Shown one piece after another: positions 8,449 to 16,410 of a stretch of DNA of 64,000 nucleotides. The notes beneath the pieces were generated by a model, which saw only the letters and a list, made by a program, of their open reading frames with translations, had not been told where the DNA came from and did not search any database. Source of the DNA: JACVRN01 sp036403815 (GTDB lineage: Bacteria; Acidobacteriota; Blastocatellia; Pyrinomonadales; Pyrinomonadaceae); the NCBI GenBank assembly GCA_036403815.1, contig DASWQH010000042.1, forward strand, positions 14,624 through 78,623. Reading direction: 5' to 3'. Position 1 is the first letter of the stretch, and every line of letters begins with the position of its first letter. The position numbers and the translations under genes were made by a program.

Positions 8449-8508
8449 TAAGAAGATTCAAGTTGAACGCTCTTTCTTTAATTCATCATTCTGCACTCTG
8501 CCTTCTAA
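8421..8508. repeat. Heptamer-repeat hairpin at the HAD gene end
   Basis: Arms at 8421-8450 and 8480-8507 are built of CAGAGTG, CAGAATG and ATGAATG units and their complement. The first arm encodes the C-terminal residues and stop (8446-8448) of the HAD gene. The second arm closely matches 41458-41490. Confidence 0.8.
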
Positions 8509-8517
8509 CTTGCTCTT

Positions 8518-9375
8518 ATGACTCCTTCAAGTAAGCTTCGTGCCGCGCGTGCGCGGGAGCTTTTCGCGTGGGAAGCGCGAAAGTCGGCTGCGCTGGTGCG
8601 GCTTGATAGGGCTGCGCTCTTGATTGGCGCGGAGGACGAGGCATACAGGAATATTGATGTCGAGAAATACATCTCCCGGTTGGATGAGCTGGGAGCGGAA
8701 GCGCGCTCCTTTCTGGAAAAGTCGCAGGCGAGCGAGGCGTTGGCGTTCAACTACTTCTTCTTTGAGCATAAGAGATTCACGGGCAATCAACTGGATTATT
8801 ATGATCCGCGAAACAGCTTTCTCAACGAAGTCATTGACAGGCACATAGGCATTCCCATCACGCTCTCTGTGCTTTACATAGAAGTGGGGCGGCGTGCAGG
8901 GCTGGATGTTGAAGGCGTCGGCCTGCCCGGACATTTCATAGTCCGCGTGCGCGAGCTTGGGTACACGGAAGCCGTGCTCGTCGATCCGTTCCACGGCCTT
9001 ATGCTGACGCGCGAGGATTGTCAGGATCGCTTAGACACGGTTTACGACGGGATGGTGAGCTTGTCGGACGAGCACTTGCGCGCGGCCTCTACGAACGAAA
9101 TCCTGGTGCGCATGTTGAGGAATCTGAAAGCCGTCTACACGCGCTCGAATCTATACAGTCAGGCGCTCTCGTGTGTTGACCGCATTCTGCTTTTGACTCC
9201 CGGTGACGCGAGCGAGCATCGTGATAGGGGCGCGCTCCTTGCGCGTCTGGAACGTTTCGAGGAAGCTGTGCGCGAGACAGAGTTTTATTTACAGACAGCC
9301 ATCGACGCGCCCGATGCAACCGAGGTGCGCGAGTATCTCAATAACATACGCCGACAGCAGGCTATGAGAAACTGA
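8518..9375 (+). CDS. SirB1-type transglutaminase-like protein with TPR tail
   Basis: 285-residue protein. Residues about 40-190 match the SirB1 / Transglut_core2 domain, with NSFLNEVIDRHIGIPITLSVLY and GVGLPGHFIVRV as the key conserved stretches; the histidine of GHF is kept. Residues 195-280 form tetratricopeptide-like helices (LYSQALSCVDRILLLTPGDA and similar). The family is cytoplasmic and of unknown function. The start is the ATG ten bases after the preceding hairpin. It lies between the HAD gene and the ABC permease with no obvious functional link. Confidence 0.85.
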   Translation: MTPSSKLRAARARELFAWEARKSAALVRLDRAALLIGAEDEAYRNIDVEKYISRLDELGAEARSFLEKSQASEALAFNYFFFEHKRFTGNQLDYYDPRNSFLNEVIDRHIGIPITLSVLYIEVGRRAGLDVEGVGLPGHFIVRVRELGYTEAVLVDPFHGLMLTREDCQDRLDTVYDGMVSLSDEHLRAASTNEILVRMLRNLKAVYTRSNLYSQALSCVDRILLLTPGDASEHRDRGALLARLERFEEAVRETEFYLQTAIDAPDATEVREYLNNIRRQQAMRN

Positions 9376-9380
9376 AAGAC

Positions 9381-9457
9381 AGTGAAAAGTAAGCAGTAAG
9401 CTGTGAGCAGTAAAAAAAGCCATCTGCTCACAGCTTACTGCTTACAGCTTACTTTTC
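9381..9457. repeat. Heptamer-repeat hairpin between SirB1 gene and permease
   Basis: Arms of CAGTAAG/CTGTGAG units and complement, 9384-9411 and 9424-9456, with a loop of about 12 nt rich in A. It begins about 6 nt after the stop codon. Same unit type as 36114-36191 and 44137-44215. Confidence 0.8.
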
Positions 9458-9461
9458 TGCT

Positions 9462-10949
9462 ATGCCTTTTCTAGACATCCTTTATCTTTCTTTACGAAAT
9501 CTGCGTGAGGCGAAGCTGCGCGCGACCTTGACGACGATGGGTGTCATCGTCGGGGTGGCGGTCATCGTGACGATGGTCTCTTTCGGGCTTGGCTTGCAGC
9601 GCAATACTACGGATCGCTTCAAAGCCTTAGACCTCTTCAACGAGTTGACGGTTTCCGGTCAGAGCCTGGCGAGCATAGCCATGTCTAACCCGAACGCGAA
9701 TCAGGCGAGCGAGGACGGGCGGCGGCGCTCCGGAGGGCCTCAGAATCCGAACACGAAGCCCGCGACGCGGATTCTGGATGAAGCAGCCATCGCAGAGATA
9801 GAGAAGATTCCCGGAGTCGCTTACGTAGAGCCGTTCATACGGTTCAGTCCTTTCATGCGCTCGAACGGGCGCGTGCTGAATTACTGGGTCGGAGCCGCAA
9901 AGGTGCCCAACGAAAGCTCGCGCTTCAAAGAGTTTGCAGCAGGCTCCATGATTAGCTCGAACGATGCAGCAGAGGTCATAGTCACAGAAGATTGGGCGCG
10001 CGACTTCGGCTATGAAAAGCCTGAAGATGCCGTGGGAAAGACTGTGGAATTTCTAGCGCCGCCGGAAAAGAAGAAAACGGATGACGGCAAGGACGAAGAC
10101 GGAGGTGCTAGCTTCTTCGGCATTCCTCTTGATGAAGAGGAGTCTGCCGAGGTAAAGAGCGATGCGCTCGTCGCACGTTCCTTTCGCATCGTCGGCGTGC
10201 TGAAGAAGGGAACAACCAGAGCGCAATCAGGCGGCGGCGGCGGTGGCGGCATCGGCGGCTTCCTGTCCAGCGCAGACGTGTATGTTCCATTGAAAGCGGC
10301 GCGCGAGTGGACTCTGGAGCATCGCAACCCTATGGCGGAGGTTGCGCTTGAGCTGGCGCGGGCTAAGGGGGCGATTGAAAAAGAGCAGGTCGAAGGCTTC
10401 ACTTCCGCAACCGTACGTGTCACAGACCCAGTGGCTTTGACGAACGTGCGAAACCGGCTCACGGAGCTTGGCTTTCAAAGCTTCTCGATTGTCGATCAGT
10501 TGGAGCAGCTACGAACGGTCTTTCTCATACTCAATGCGACGCTCGGACTTCTCGGCGGCATCTCTCTACTGGTCGCTTCATTCGGCATCGCCAACACCAT
10601 GATTATGTCTATCCTTGAGCGCACACGCGAGATAGGCATCATGAAGGCCATCGGCGCGGAGGATAGCGAGATTCGTCTGATCTTCTTCGCAGAAGCGGCT
10701 GTCATAGGTTTTGTAGGAGGCGTCATAGGCGTCCTTGCCGCGTGGGGCATAGATGCCCTTGCGAATCGTCTCGCTTATCGCTTTATCTTGAAACCGCAGA
10801 ACGCTTCGTTCGTGGACTTCTTCTACATCCCTCCCTATCTGTGGGCGGGCGCGATTGCCTTCGCCGTGCTCGTCTCAATCATAGCCGCGCTCTATCCGGC
10901 CTCGCGCGCCGCGCGCATCGATCCGGTCAGAGCTTTGAGACACGATTGA
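9462..10949 (+). CDS. MacB/FtsX-type ABC transporter permease
   Basis: 495-residue inner-membrane permease. One transmembrane helix near residues 20-45 is followed by a large periplasmic MacB_PCD domain (about 50-345, with a Gly-rich loop near 255), then an FtsX domain with three helices near 365-390, 412-440 and 458-485. The coupling stretch ERTREIGIMKAIGA, typical of MacB/LolC proteins, is present. The probable ATPase partner is at 4519-5226, separated by four genes; usually the two are adjacent. The substrate is unknown: the family exports lipoproteins, peptides or drugs, or transmits signals mechanically. Confidence 0.9.
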   Translation: MPFLDILYLSLRNLREAKLRATLTTMGVIVGVAVIVTMVSFGLGLQRNTTDRFKALDLFNELTVSGQSLASIAMSNPNANQASEDGRRRSGGPQNPNTKPATRILDEAAIAEIEKIPGVAYVEPFIRFSPFMRSNGRVLNYWVGAAKVPNESSRFKEFAAGSMISSNDAAEVIVTEDWARDFGYEKPEDAVGKTVEFLAPPEKKKTDDGKDEDGGASFFGIPLDEEESAEVKSDALVARSFRIVGVLKKGTTRAQSGGGGGGGIGGFLSSADVYVPLKAAREWTLEHRNPMAEVALELARAKGAIEKEQVEGFTSATVRVTDPVALTNVRNRLTELGFQSFSIVDQLEQLRTVFLILNATLGLLGGISLLVASFGIANTMIMSILERTREIGIMKAIGAEDSEIRLIFFAEAAVIGFVGGVIGVLAAWGIDALANRLAYRFILKPQNASFVDFFYIPPYLWAGAIAFAVLVSIIAALYPASRAARIDPVRALRHD

Positions 10950-11036
10950 GATGGAAAGCTTGAAAGCAGAAGCAGAGAGGGATTAGAAGCTTCGTTCCTG
11001 AAAATATGAGGTCGATGTAAGAAGCTCTAGTTCAAA

Positions 11037-11106
11037 GTCCCGTAGGGACGATTGAAAATAGCCCAGCGATATATCACTGGGCTATTTTCAATCGTCCCTA
11101 TGGGAC
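11037..11106. repeat. REP-like palindrome, single unit
   Basis: Nearly perfect 70-bp palindrome made of two nested palindromes: outer GTCCCGTAGGGACG with its complement at the far end, and inner TAGCCCAG...CTGGGCTA. The same two-part design recurs at 14844, 29852 and 50566. It sits in the 294-bp gap between the permease and a zinc-ribbon gene, 88 nt after the permease stop. No gene is seen in the rest of the gap. Confidence 0.85.
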
Positions 11107-11243
11107 AGAAGATGAAGTTGATTTGTGTGCGAACCTATCATTTGTTTCTCTCGTATGTTGTTGCAGGGCTGCGAGGCCGTTCCTGAATCGCATCAAGCCT
11201 CAACCTGTTATTATAGAGACGCTGGTAATGAAGGAGACCCATC

Positions 11244-11720
11244 ATGTACTGCTCTTCGTGCGGCATAGAGGTGACGCAGGAGTTGAACTACTGCAATCGT
11301 TGCGGGACTAACCTGAATCCGACGCCGAATCTAGTCCCTCAAATGCCCGCGCCGCCTGTTAAATTGACAGGCCCGACCGTAGCGCTGGGCGCAACCGTGG
11401 TGATGAGCCTTGTCGTAATCTTTACCGGAGCAGAGAATCTGGCTTCGAGGGGAATAGACGCCGTCGCCCTTTCGTGGATGATTATCATCAGCCTCGCGAT
11501 GATCTTCGGAGTTGTTGGTCTCTTTATACGCTTGTGGTTGCGCCTGCTTACAAATTCATCAAGCAACATTGAGGCGCAACGCCCCTATCAGTTGAAGAAG
11601 CCGCAACCGAACGCGCAGATACCCGCCCCACAGACAGGCCCCATGAATGCCCCCATATCGAGCGTCACCGATCACACCACGCGCACCTTCGAACCTGTCT
11701 ACAGGGAAAGAGGAAAATAA
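11244..11720 (+). CDS. Zinc-ribbon membrane protein
   Basis: 158 residues. The N-terminus is a complete four-cysteine zinc ribbon (C3, C6, C17, C20, ending RCGTN). A proline-rich link is followed by two hydrophobic segments (near residues 44-65 and 75-97). The C-terminal 50 residues are Pro/Gln-rich and polar. The start ATG has GGAG upstream (GAAGGAGACCCATC). No family function is known. It is convergent with another zinc-ribbon membrane protein (11813-12382), with a hairpin that could terminate both. Confidence 0.72.
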   Translation: MYCSSCGIEVTQELNYCNRCGTNLNPTPNLVPQMPAPPVKLTGPTVALGATVVMSLVVIFTGAENLASRGIDAVALSWMIIISLAMIFGVVGLFIRLWLRLLTNSSSNIEAQRPYQLKKPQPNAQIPAPQTGPMNAPISSVTDHTTRTFEPVYRERGK

Positions 11721-11721
11721 C

Positions 11722-11811
11722 TTTGGGTAAGTCCCAAGTTCCAAGTCCCATGTCCCAAGTCAAAAAAAGCTCAGGCTCTTAACTTGGGACATGGGACTTG
11801 GAATTTGGGTC
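11722..11811. repeat. Heptamer-repeat hairpin between convergent genes
   Basis: Arms at 11724-11761 and 11780-11810 are AAGTCCC/AAGTTCC/ATGTCCC units and complement. It fills the whole gap between two convergent stop codons (11720 and 11813), a natural place for a two-way terminator. Confidence 0.82.
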
Positions 11812-11812
11812 T

Positions 11813-12382
11813 TTACGCGTTGACGGGTTTGCCACAGCGATTGCAGAAGCGTGCTGTGGGGTCTTTCTGTGCTGCGCCGCAGGAGGAGCAGGTGAGGCCG
11901 ACACTCATGTTCGCTCCACACGTAGAGCAGTAGCCGGAACCCGCGCTGTTGGCCGCGCCGCAGGTGCCGCAGCGTCCGGGCATAGGCGGCACGTATCCTC
12001 CGGCTTTACGCGCTATGTGCTCTTCGATTACCTTCCATGCATCTTCCGTAATCTTGTATTGCCAGTAAGCGCCGAGCGCAGGCAATGCCAGGAGGATTCC
12101 CATAGAGAGAACGACGGCGACGGCTGCGATCGCCGCCTTGTCGAACCACTTCTGCATGCCTATCTCTACGCGGGTGCCGCCCTGTTCGGGCGTGACCTTG
12201 ATGGTGAGCGCGGAAGACAGCCCTGTCAGCTCGCGCAACGTGCTAGACTTACGAGCTTGCAGCACGGCGGTCTGCGCGACCTGCATGGTTTGAACTTCAT
12301 AATCGGAATCGAAGATGCCGCGCAGCTCCGAGATAAGCTGCTGTGCATCCACTTCGACGCCGGGATAATATCGGTTGTCCAT
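11813..12382 (-). CDS. Membrane protein with C-terminal double zinc ribbon
   Basis: 189-residue protein with an unusual order. Residues 1-75 are a soluble alpha/beta domain. One hydrophobic segment lies near 85-110. The C-terminal 60 residues contain two zinc ribbons (CGTCGAANS...CSTCGA and CSSCGAAQ...CNRCGK). The ATG at 12382 is favoured because AAAGGA lies upstream; a TTG seven codons earlier is also open. The function is unknown. The gene is convergent with the zinc-ribbon protein at 11244 and divergent from the M28 peptidase gene. Confidence 0.72.
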   Translation of the reverse strand: MDNRYYPGVEVDAQQLISELRGIFDSDYEVQTMQVAQTAVLQARKSSTLRELTGLSSALTIKVTPEQGGTRVEIGMQKWFDKAAIAAVAVVLSMGILLALPALGAYWQYKITEDAWKVIEEHIARKAGGYVPPMPGRCGTCGAANSAGSGYCSTCGANMSVGLTCSSCGAAQKDPTARFCNRCGKPVNA

Positions 12383-12524
12383 CTTGATAAGAATTCCTTT
12401 CAATTATGCCCTGGCGCGCTCTTGGCCTGAAGACGCGCAAGGCTTAGTCTCTATTGATACGCAATAAGCGTGGGCGCGGTTCGACTAGCCACCGCTTCCG
12501 GCTCGAAAGAGGAGAAGATCAAAA

Positions 12525-14744
12525 GTGAAAAGAAACTGGCGCAAAGCTCTGGTGCTCCTGCTCCTGACTTTTTTCATCCCTGTGCAAGAGGTCGTACGCT
12601 CGCAAACGGACGACATAAGGGTCGCTCCTATAGACGGCTTCGCGCGACAGGAATCAATGGCGGAAGCTCGCCTTGAAGAACAATTTCGCGCCGTGCCTCA
12701 GCCCGCACAGGCGCGCGAGCATCTGCGCCGCCTGACGGCAGTGCCGCATGTCGCGGGCACGCCCGAAGATTACCAGACGGCTCTTTACGTGCGCGACCAG
12801 ATGCGCTCCTACGGTCTCACGTCCGAGCTAAAAGAATATCAGGTTTTGCTTCAGTACCCGACGCAGCCGACGATTGTGGAGATGATTACGCCGCGCCGTC
12901 TCAGGTTGCAAACCGTGGAGACTATCGTCCCTGAAGACCCTACCTCGTCATCGCGCCGCATCATCCCGCTCTTTAACGGCTACAGCGGCGTAGGAGATGT
13001 TACAGCGCCGCTCGTTTATGTCAACTATGGATTGCCTGGCGACTATGAGGCTCTGAAAAAGCTGGGCGTGGACGTGAAGGGTAAGATTGTGATAGCGCGC
13101 TACGGCTCGTCGTTTCGCGGCGTGAAGGCGAAGGTGGCGGAACAGAACGGCGCAATCGGTCTCATTATCTACTCCGACCCGGCGGACGATGGCTACATGC
13201 AGGGCGACACCTTTCCGAAAGGCGCATGGCGGCCACCGTCATCAGCGCAGCGCGGCTCGGTTCAATACCTATTCGAGTATCCGGGCGACCCACTGACGCC
13301 GGGCGTGCCTTCGATTCCGGGCAAGCCGCGCATTAAGAGAGAAGATGCTACAGACCTTCCGCGCATCCCCGTTCAGCCTATGTCTTACGGCGAGGCTGGA
13401 AAGCTGCTTGAAGCCTTGCGCGGCCCCTTGCGTCCGAAAGGCTTTCAGGGCGGGCTGCCTTTCGCCTATCACACGGGCGGAACCGCAGACATGCGCGTGC
13501 GTTTGAAGACAGACCTTGAATACGTAGAGCGCACAATCTGGAATGTCGTCACGCGCATTGATGGAAGTGTTGAGCCTGATCGCTGGGTCATCATGGGCAA
13601 TCATCGTGACGCCTGGGTGTTCGGCGCGGTTGACCCTAACAGCGGGACAGCCGCCATGCTCGAAGCAGGGCGGGGCTTCGGGCAGCTTTTGAAATCGGGC
13701 TGGAAGCCGCGCCGCACAATCCTGCTGTGTAGCTGGGACGCGGAAGAATACGGGCTTATAGGCTCGACCGAGTGGGTGGAAGAGAATGCAGAGGAGCTTA
13801 GAGAGAAGGCAGTCGCCTATCTAAACATGGACTCGGCTGTGTCAGGCGCAAACTTCGGAGCATCGAGCGTGCCGTCTTTGTGGAAGCTGATACGTTCGGC
13901 CACGCGCGCCATACATGACCCTAAGACCGGGAAGTCTATCTATCAAGCATGGCAGGATCGCACGCGCGAAGCTTTGCCCGAAGCTGAATTGACAGACCCT
14001 ATGACAGGCTCGGATCGCGCAGTCGCGGAAGCACGCATCGGCGCGCTCGGCTCAGGCTCCGATTACACGCCGTTCCTGCAACATCTGGGCATCCCTGCGC
14101 TCGACATGGGTTTTGGCGGCGACTATGGCGTCTATCACTCTGCCTATGATTCTTTCTACTGGATGACAAAGTTCGGAGACCCTACGTTCGCTTATCACGT
14201 CGCGTCGGCGCAAGTTTGGGGCACCATTGCCCTCAGATTGGCGAACGCGAGCGCGCTGCCTTTCGACTACACGGACTACGCCGTGCAGGTTAAAGACTTT
14301 GTGACTGAAACCACGCGCACCGCACGAGCGCGACGACTCGCAGACTCATTCGACGCGAAAGCTTTGAACGATGCGATCAAGGATTTTATGGAAGAGGCCG
14401 CGCGTGTGGACAAGAGAAAACGCGAGACCATCTCGGACATCGAAGCGACGCGCACTGCGGCCAGCGATGCGTACCAGCGAGCGCTTCAACGCTTAAGACG
14501 CATCAACGATGCGCTCATCAATACGGAGCGGGCGCTGACGGATGCGCGCGGCCTGCGTGGTCGTCCCTGGTACAAACATCAAATCTACGCGCCCGGTTAT
14601 TACACAGGCTATGCCGCGCAACCTTTGCCTGACTTAAGGCAGGCCATAGAAGACCGCAACGCCGCGAACGCACGCGAAGCCGCCACACGAATCACCGAAG
14701 CGATTGTCCGCGCCACCGAGGCTTTGAAAAAAGCCAGAGACTGA
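12525..14744 (+). CDS. M28 metallopeptidase, glutamate carboxypeptidase II-like
   Basis: 739-residue exported zinc peptidase of the transferrin-receptor/GCPII group. It has a signal peptide (about residues 1-27), a protease-associated domain (about 150-300), the M28 catalytic domain with ligands in MGNHRDAW (His near 358), DPNSG, WDAEEYG (two Glu near 406), NMDSA and GVYHSAYD (His near 538), and a C-terminal helical dimerisation domain. All zinc ligands are visible, so it should be an active exopeptidase releasing C-terminal residues from peptides. Start: GTG at 12525 with GAGGAG upstream. The stop is 5 nt before a long inverted repeat. Confidence 0.93.
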   Translation: MKRNWRKALVLLLLTFFIPVQEVVRSQTDDIRVAPIDGFARQESMAEARLEEQFRAVPQPAQAREHLRRLTAVPHVAGTPEDYQTALYVRDQMRSYGLTSELKEYQVLLQYPTQPTIVEMITPRRLRLQTVETIVPEDPTSSSRRIIPLFNGYSGVGDVTAPLVYVNYGLPGDYEALKKLGVDVKGKIVIARYGSSFRGVKAKVAEQNGAIGLIIYSDPADDGYMQGDTFPKGAWRPPSSAQRGSVQYLFEYPGDPLTPGVPSIPGKPRIKREDATDLPRIPVQPMSYGEAGKLLEALRGPLRPKGFQGGLPFAYHTGGTADMRVRLKTDLEYVERTIWNVVTRIDGSVEPDRWVIMGNHRDAWVFGAVDPNSGTAAMLEAGRGFGQLLKSGWKPRRTILLCSWDAEEYGLIGSTEWVEENAEELREKAVAYLNMDSAVSGANFGASSVPSLWKLIRSATRAIHDPKTGKSIYQAWQDRTREALPEAELTDPMTGSDRAVAEARIGALGSGSDYTPFLQHLGIPALDMGFGGDYGVYHSAYDSFYWMTKFGDPTFAYHVASAQVWGTIALRLANASALPFDYTDYAVQVKDFVTETTRTARARRLADSFDAKALNDAIKDFMEEAARVDKRKRETISDIEATRTAASDAYQRALQRLRRINDALINTERALTDARGLRGRPWYKHQIYAPGYYTGYAAQPLPDLRQAIEDRNAANAREAATRITEAIVRATEALKKARD

Positions 14745-14748
14745 ATAA

Positions 14749-15134
14749 AGACGTAAATCGTAAATCGTGAATCGTGAATAGACGGGACGGGTTTCTTCTA
14801 TGTAACGTGGATTCGACATAAGTAGCGACAGTGTCACGTCTTCAGCCCCGTAGGGGCGACATGTTTATAGCCCACGGCGTCAGCCGTGGGAATAAAGCAG
14901 TATCAAAAAGTTAAAGCCCCGGTAGGGGCGAAAGAAATTCTACGTTGAGAATCTTTCGCCCCTTTCAGGGGCTTCTCACTTTTATTACCGCATCATCCCC
15001 ACGGCTCACGCCGTGGGCTAAATTCTGTCGCCCCTTTCAGGGGCTAAGAGAATAGTCTGATTATGTCGCGCCTCACGTTACATAGAAGAAACCCGTCCCG
15101 TCTATTCACGATTCACGATTTACGATTTACGTCT
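14749..15134. repeat. Long perfect inverted repeat enclosing a REP array
   Basis: The arms 14749-14809 and 15074-15134 match perfectly over 61 bp in opposite orientation. Each arm starts with heptamers (GTAAATC, GTGAATC) and continues into non-repetitive sequence ending TGTAACGTG. Between them is a REP/BIME-like array (14844-15046). The outer heptamers match those of 17944-18032. The right arm contains the stop codon of the minus-strand gene 15127-15705. This region fills the 382-bp gap between the two convergent genes. Confidence 0.85.
14844..15046. repeat. REP/BIME-like array nested in the inverted repeat
   Basis: Three palindromes in symmetric order: outer AGCCCCGTAGGGGCG with CGCCCCTTTCAGGGGCT, middle TAGCCCACGGCG...CCGTGGG with its complement CCCACGG...CCGTGGGCTA, and inner AGCCCCGGTAGGGGCGAAAG with its complement CTTTCGCCCCTTTCAGGGGCT. 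Same plan as 29852-30058. Confidence 0.85.
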
Positions 15135-15705
15135 TTTCCTTCTTCTCGTTCTTGTCTTTCTTTTCTGTGGGCGGTGGCAGGCGGGTGGCGGCCTCTGTTA
15201 TCTGCTGCATGTTTTCGAGGGCGTCTTCTAGGGCGGAGAGTTCTTCGCCGTCGCGTGCCTGTGCGCGCATGGTGTTAATCTGCGGGGCGAAACTGTTGAC
15301 CGCCGAGGCCAGCTTTCGCAGGGATTTCGGGACGAGAGGATTTTTCGCGTCGCGTGCGGCCACGTCGTCAATGTTGTTGATGGCTTCGTCTAAAATCTTG
15401 GCGAAGTCGCCCAGCAGCTCTGAGCGCGTCCCCTTCGGCAGCGGCCCCCATTTGTCCAAATCCTTCTGAGCCTGCTTTGAAGAAGTGGCCGCGATGGGCG
15501 TGCCGTTGATAGCTTGCAGCCTGCGCTCGGCGGCTCGTATGAAAACGTCCGTGCGTTTATCCAGCTCCTGCGCCTCGCGCACCAGATCGGCTTCCTGCTC
15601 CGTCAGATGATCGCGCTTAGGGTTGTTTCGAGCGTGCGCGTGTAGAGAAGTGAAGAGTGTACAGATGACGAGCGCGAAGATTGCTATCCGGGCTTTTCTG
15701 AACAT
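15127..15705 (-). CDS. Hypothetical secreted protein, helical, lysine-rich tail
   Basis: 192 residues with a signal peptide (cleavage likely after HAHA near residue 25). The rest is predicted helical and charged, ending in a Lys/Glu/Asp-rich tail. No family is recognised. The ATG overlaps the stop of the upstream gene (ATGA), so the two are translationally coupled. The final threonine and TAA are provided by the right arm of the 61-bp inverted repeat. The paired gene and the TPR protein upstream suggest a periplasmic or envelope module, but this is inference. Confidence 0.65.
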   Translation of the reverse strand: MFRKARIAIFALVICTLFTSLHAHARNNPKRDHLTEQEADLVREAQELDKRTDVFIRAAERRLQAINGTPIAATSSKQAQKDLDKWGPLPKGTRSELLGDFAKILDEAINNIDDVAARDAKNPLVPKSLRKLASAVNSFAPQINTMRAQARDGEELSALEDALENMQQITEAATRLPPPTEKKDKNEKKEKT

Positions 15706-16322
15706 CAGGGTTTTTCCTTGGCCGGACTCTGTGATGAGCCGGTCGTCTTTCCTTCTTCGGGCGCTTTCCCCGCTTCATCATCGGGAGCGTCGCGTATCAC
15801 ATTGTCGCCGTAGAATCCATTGAGCGCCTCGCCGCGCAGATTCTTTGTGTACTCTGTAATAGTTTTAATGTTAAAGGCATATTCGGAAGGCGTCGTGCGG
15901 CGCATGGTCTCAAGCCGCACGGCGTGCGAGCGCAAAGTAATCTCGAAACGTTTGTAGGTGTCGCGCAGCTTCCTCTGTTCCTTCTGATCTTTCAGGAAAC
16001 GCAGCGCGTCGTCCAGTAGTCCCTGATAGATGCCAAGCTCACGCGCGGCTGATTCATATTGCTGCGACGAAGTCATCTGTTCGGCTCGCGTCAGTCTGGC
16101 TTCGGCCAACTCGACGCTTAATCGCATGCGCGCTTTCACATCACGCGCCGCCTCCAACTGCGAGCGCTCACCACGCGGCACAAGCCTTAAAGGCGGAGGC
16201 GCAGGCAGCGGCGTCCCCACCGCCATCTGCCCACGTGCTTCCACAGACATCAAACCCACAAGAGCCACGACCGCGAAAAGCCCTACAACAATTTCGAGTT
16301 TTTTAGAGATAGAGGAGTTCAT
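15705..16322 (-). CDS. Hypothetical secreted protein
   Basis: 205 residues with a signal peptide (hydrophobic core near residues 10-26, possible cleavage after EARGQ). The mature part begins with a Pro/Leu-rich stretch, then long amphipathic helices (residues 50-140), and ends in a disordered acidic Glu/Lys/Ser tail. No known domain is recognised. It is coupled to the downstream gene 15127-15705 by a four-base ATGA overlap. The two proteins share a helical, secreted character and may form a complex. Confidence 0.65.
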   Translation of the reverse strand: MNSSISKKLEIVVGLFAVVALVGLMSVEARGQMAVGTPLPAPPPLRLVPRGERSQLEAARDVKARMRLSVELAEARLTRAEQMTSSQQYESAARELGIYQGLLDDALRFLKDQKEQRKLRDTYKRFEITLRSHAVRLETMRRTTPSEYAFNIKTITEYTKNLRGEALNGFYGDNVIRDAPDDEAGKAPEEGKTTGSSQSPAKEKP

Positions 16323-16334
16323 TGGCTACCAGTG

Positions 16335-16410
16335 CATAGTAAATAGCGAATAGAAAGGGAGCGTACCATATATTCAATGTTTACTACTTACTATTCACTA
16401 TTCACCTTTC
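16335..16410. repeat. Heptamer-repeat hairpin, minus-strand gene end
   Basis: Arms 16335-16358 (ATAGTAA, ATAGCGA, ATAGAAA units) and 16378-16410 (complementary TTCACTA units). The second arm contains the stop codon (16398-16400) of the minus-strand TPR gene. The first arm is partly decayed. Confidence 0.7.
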
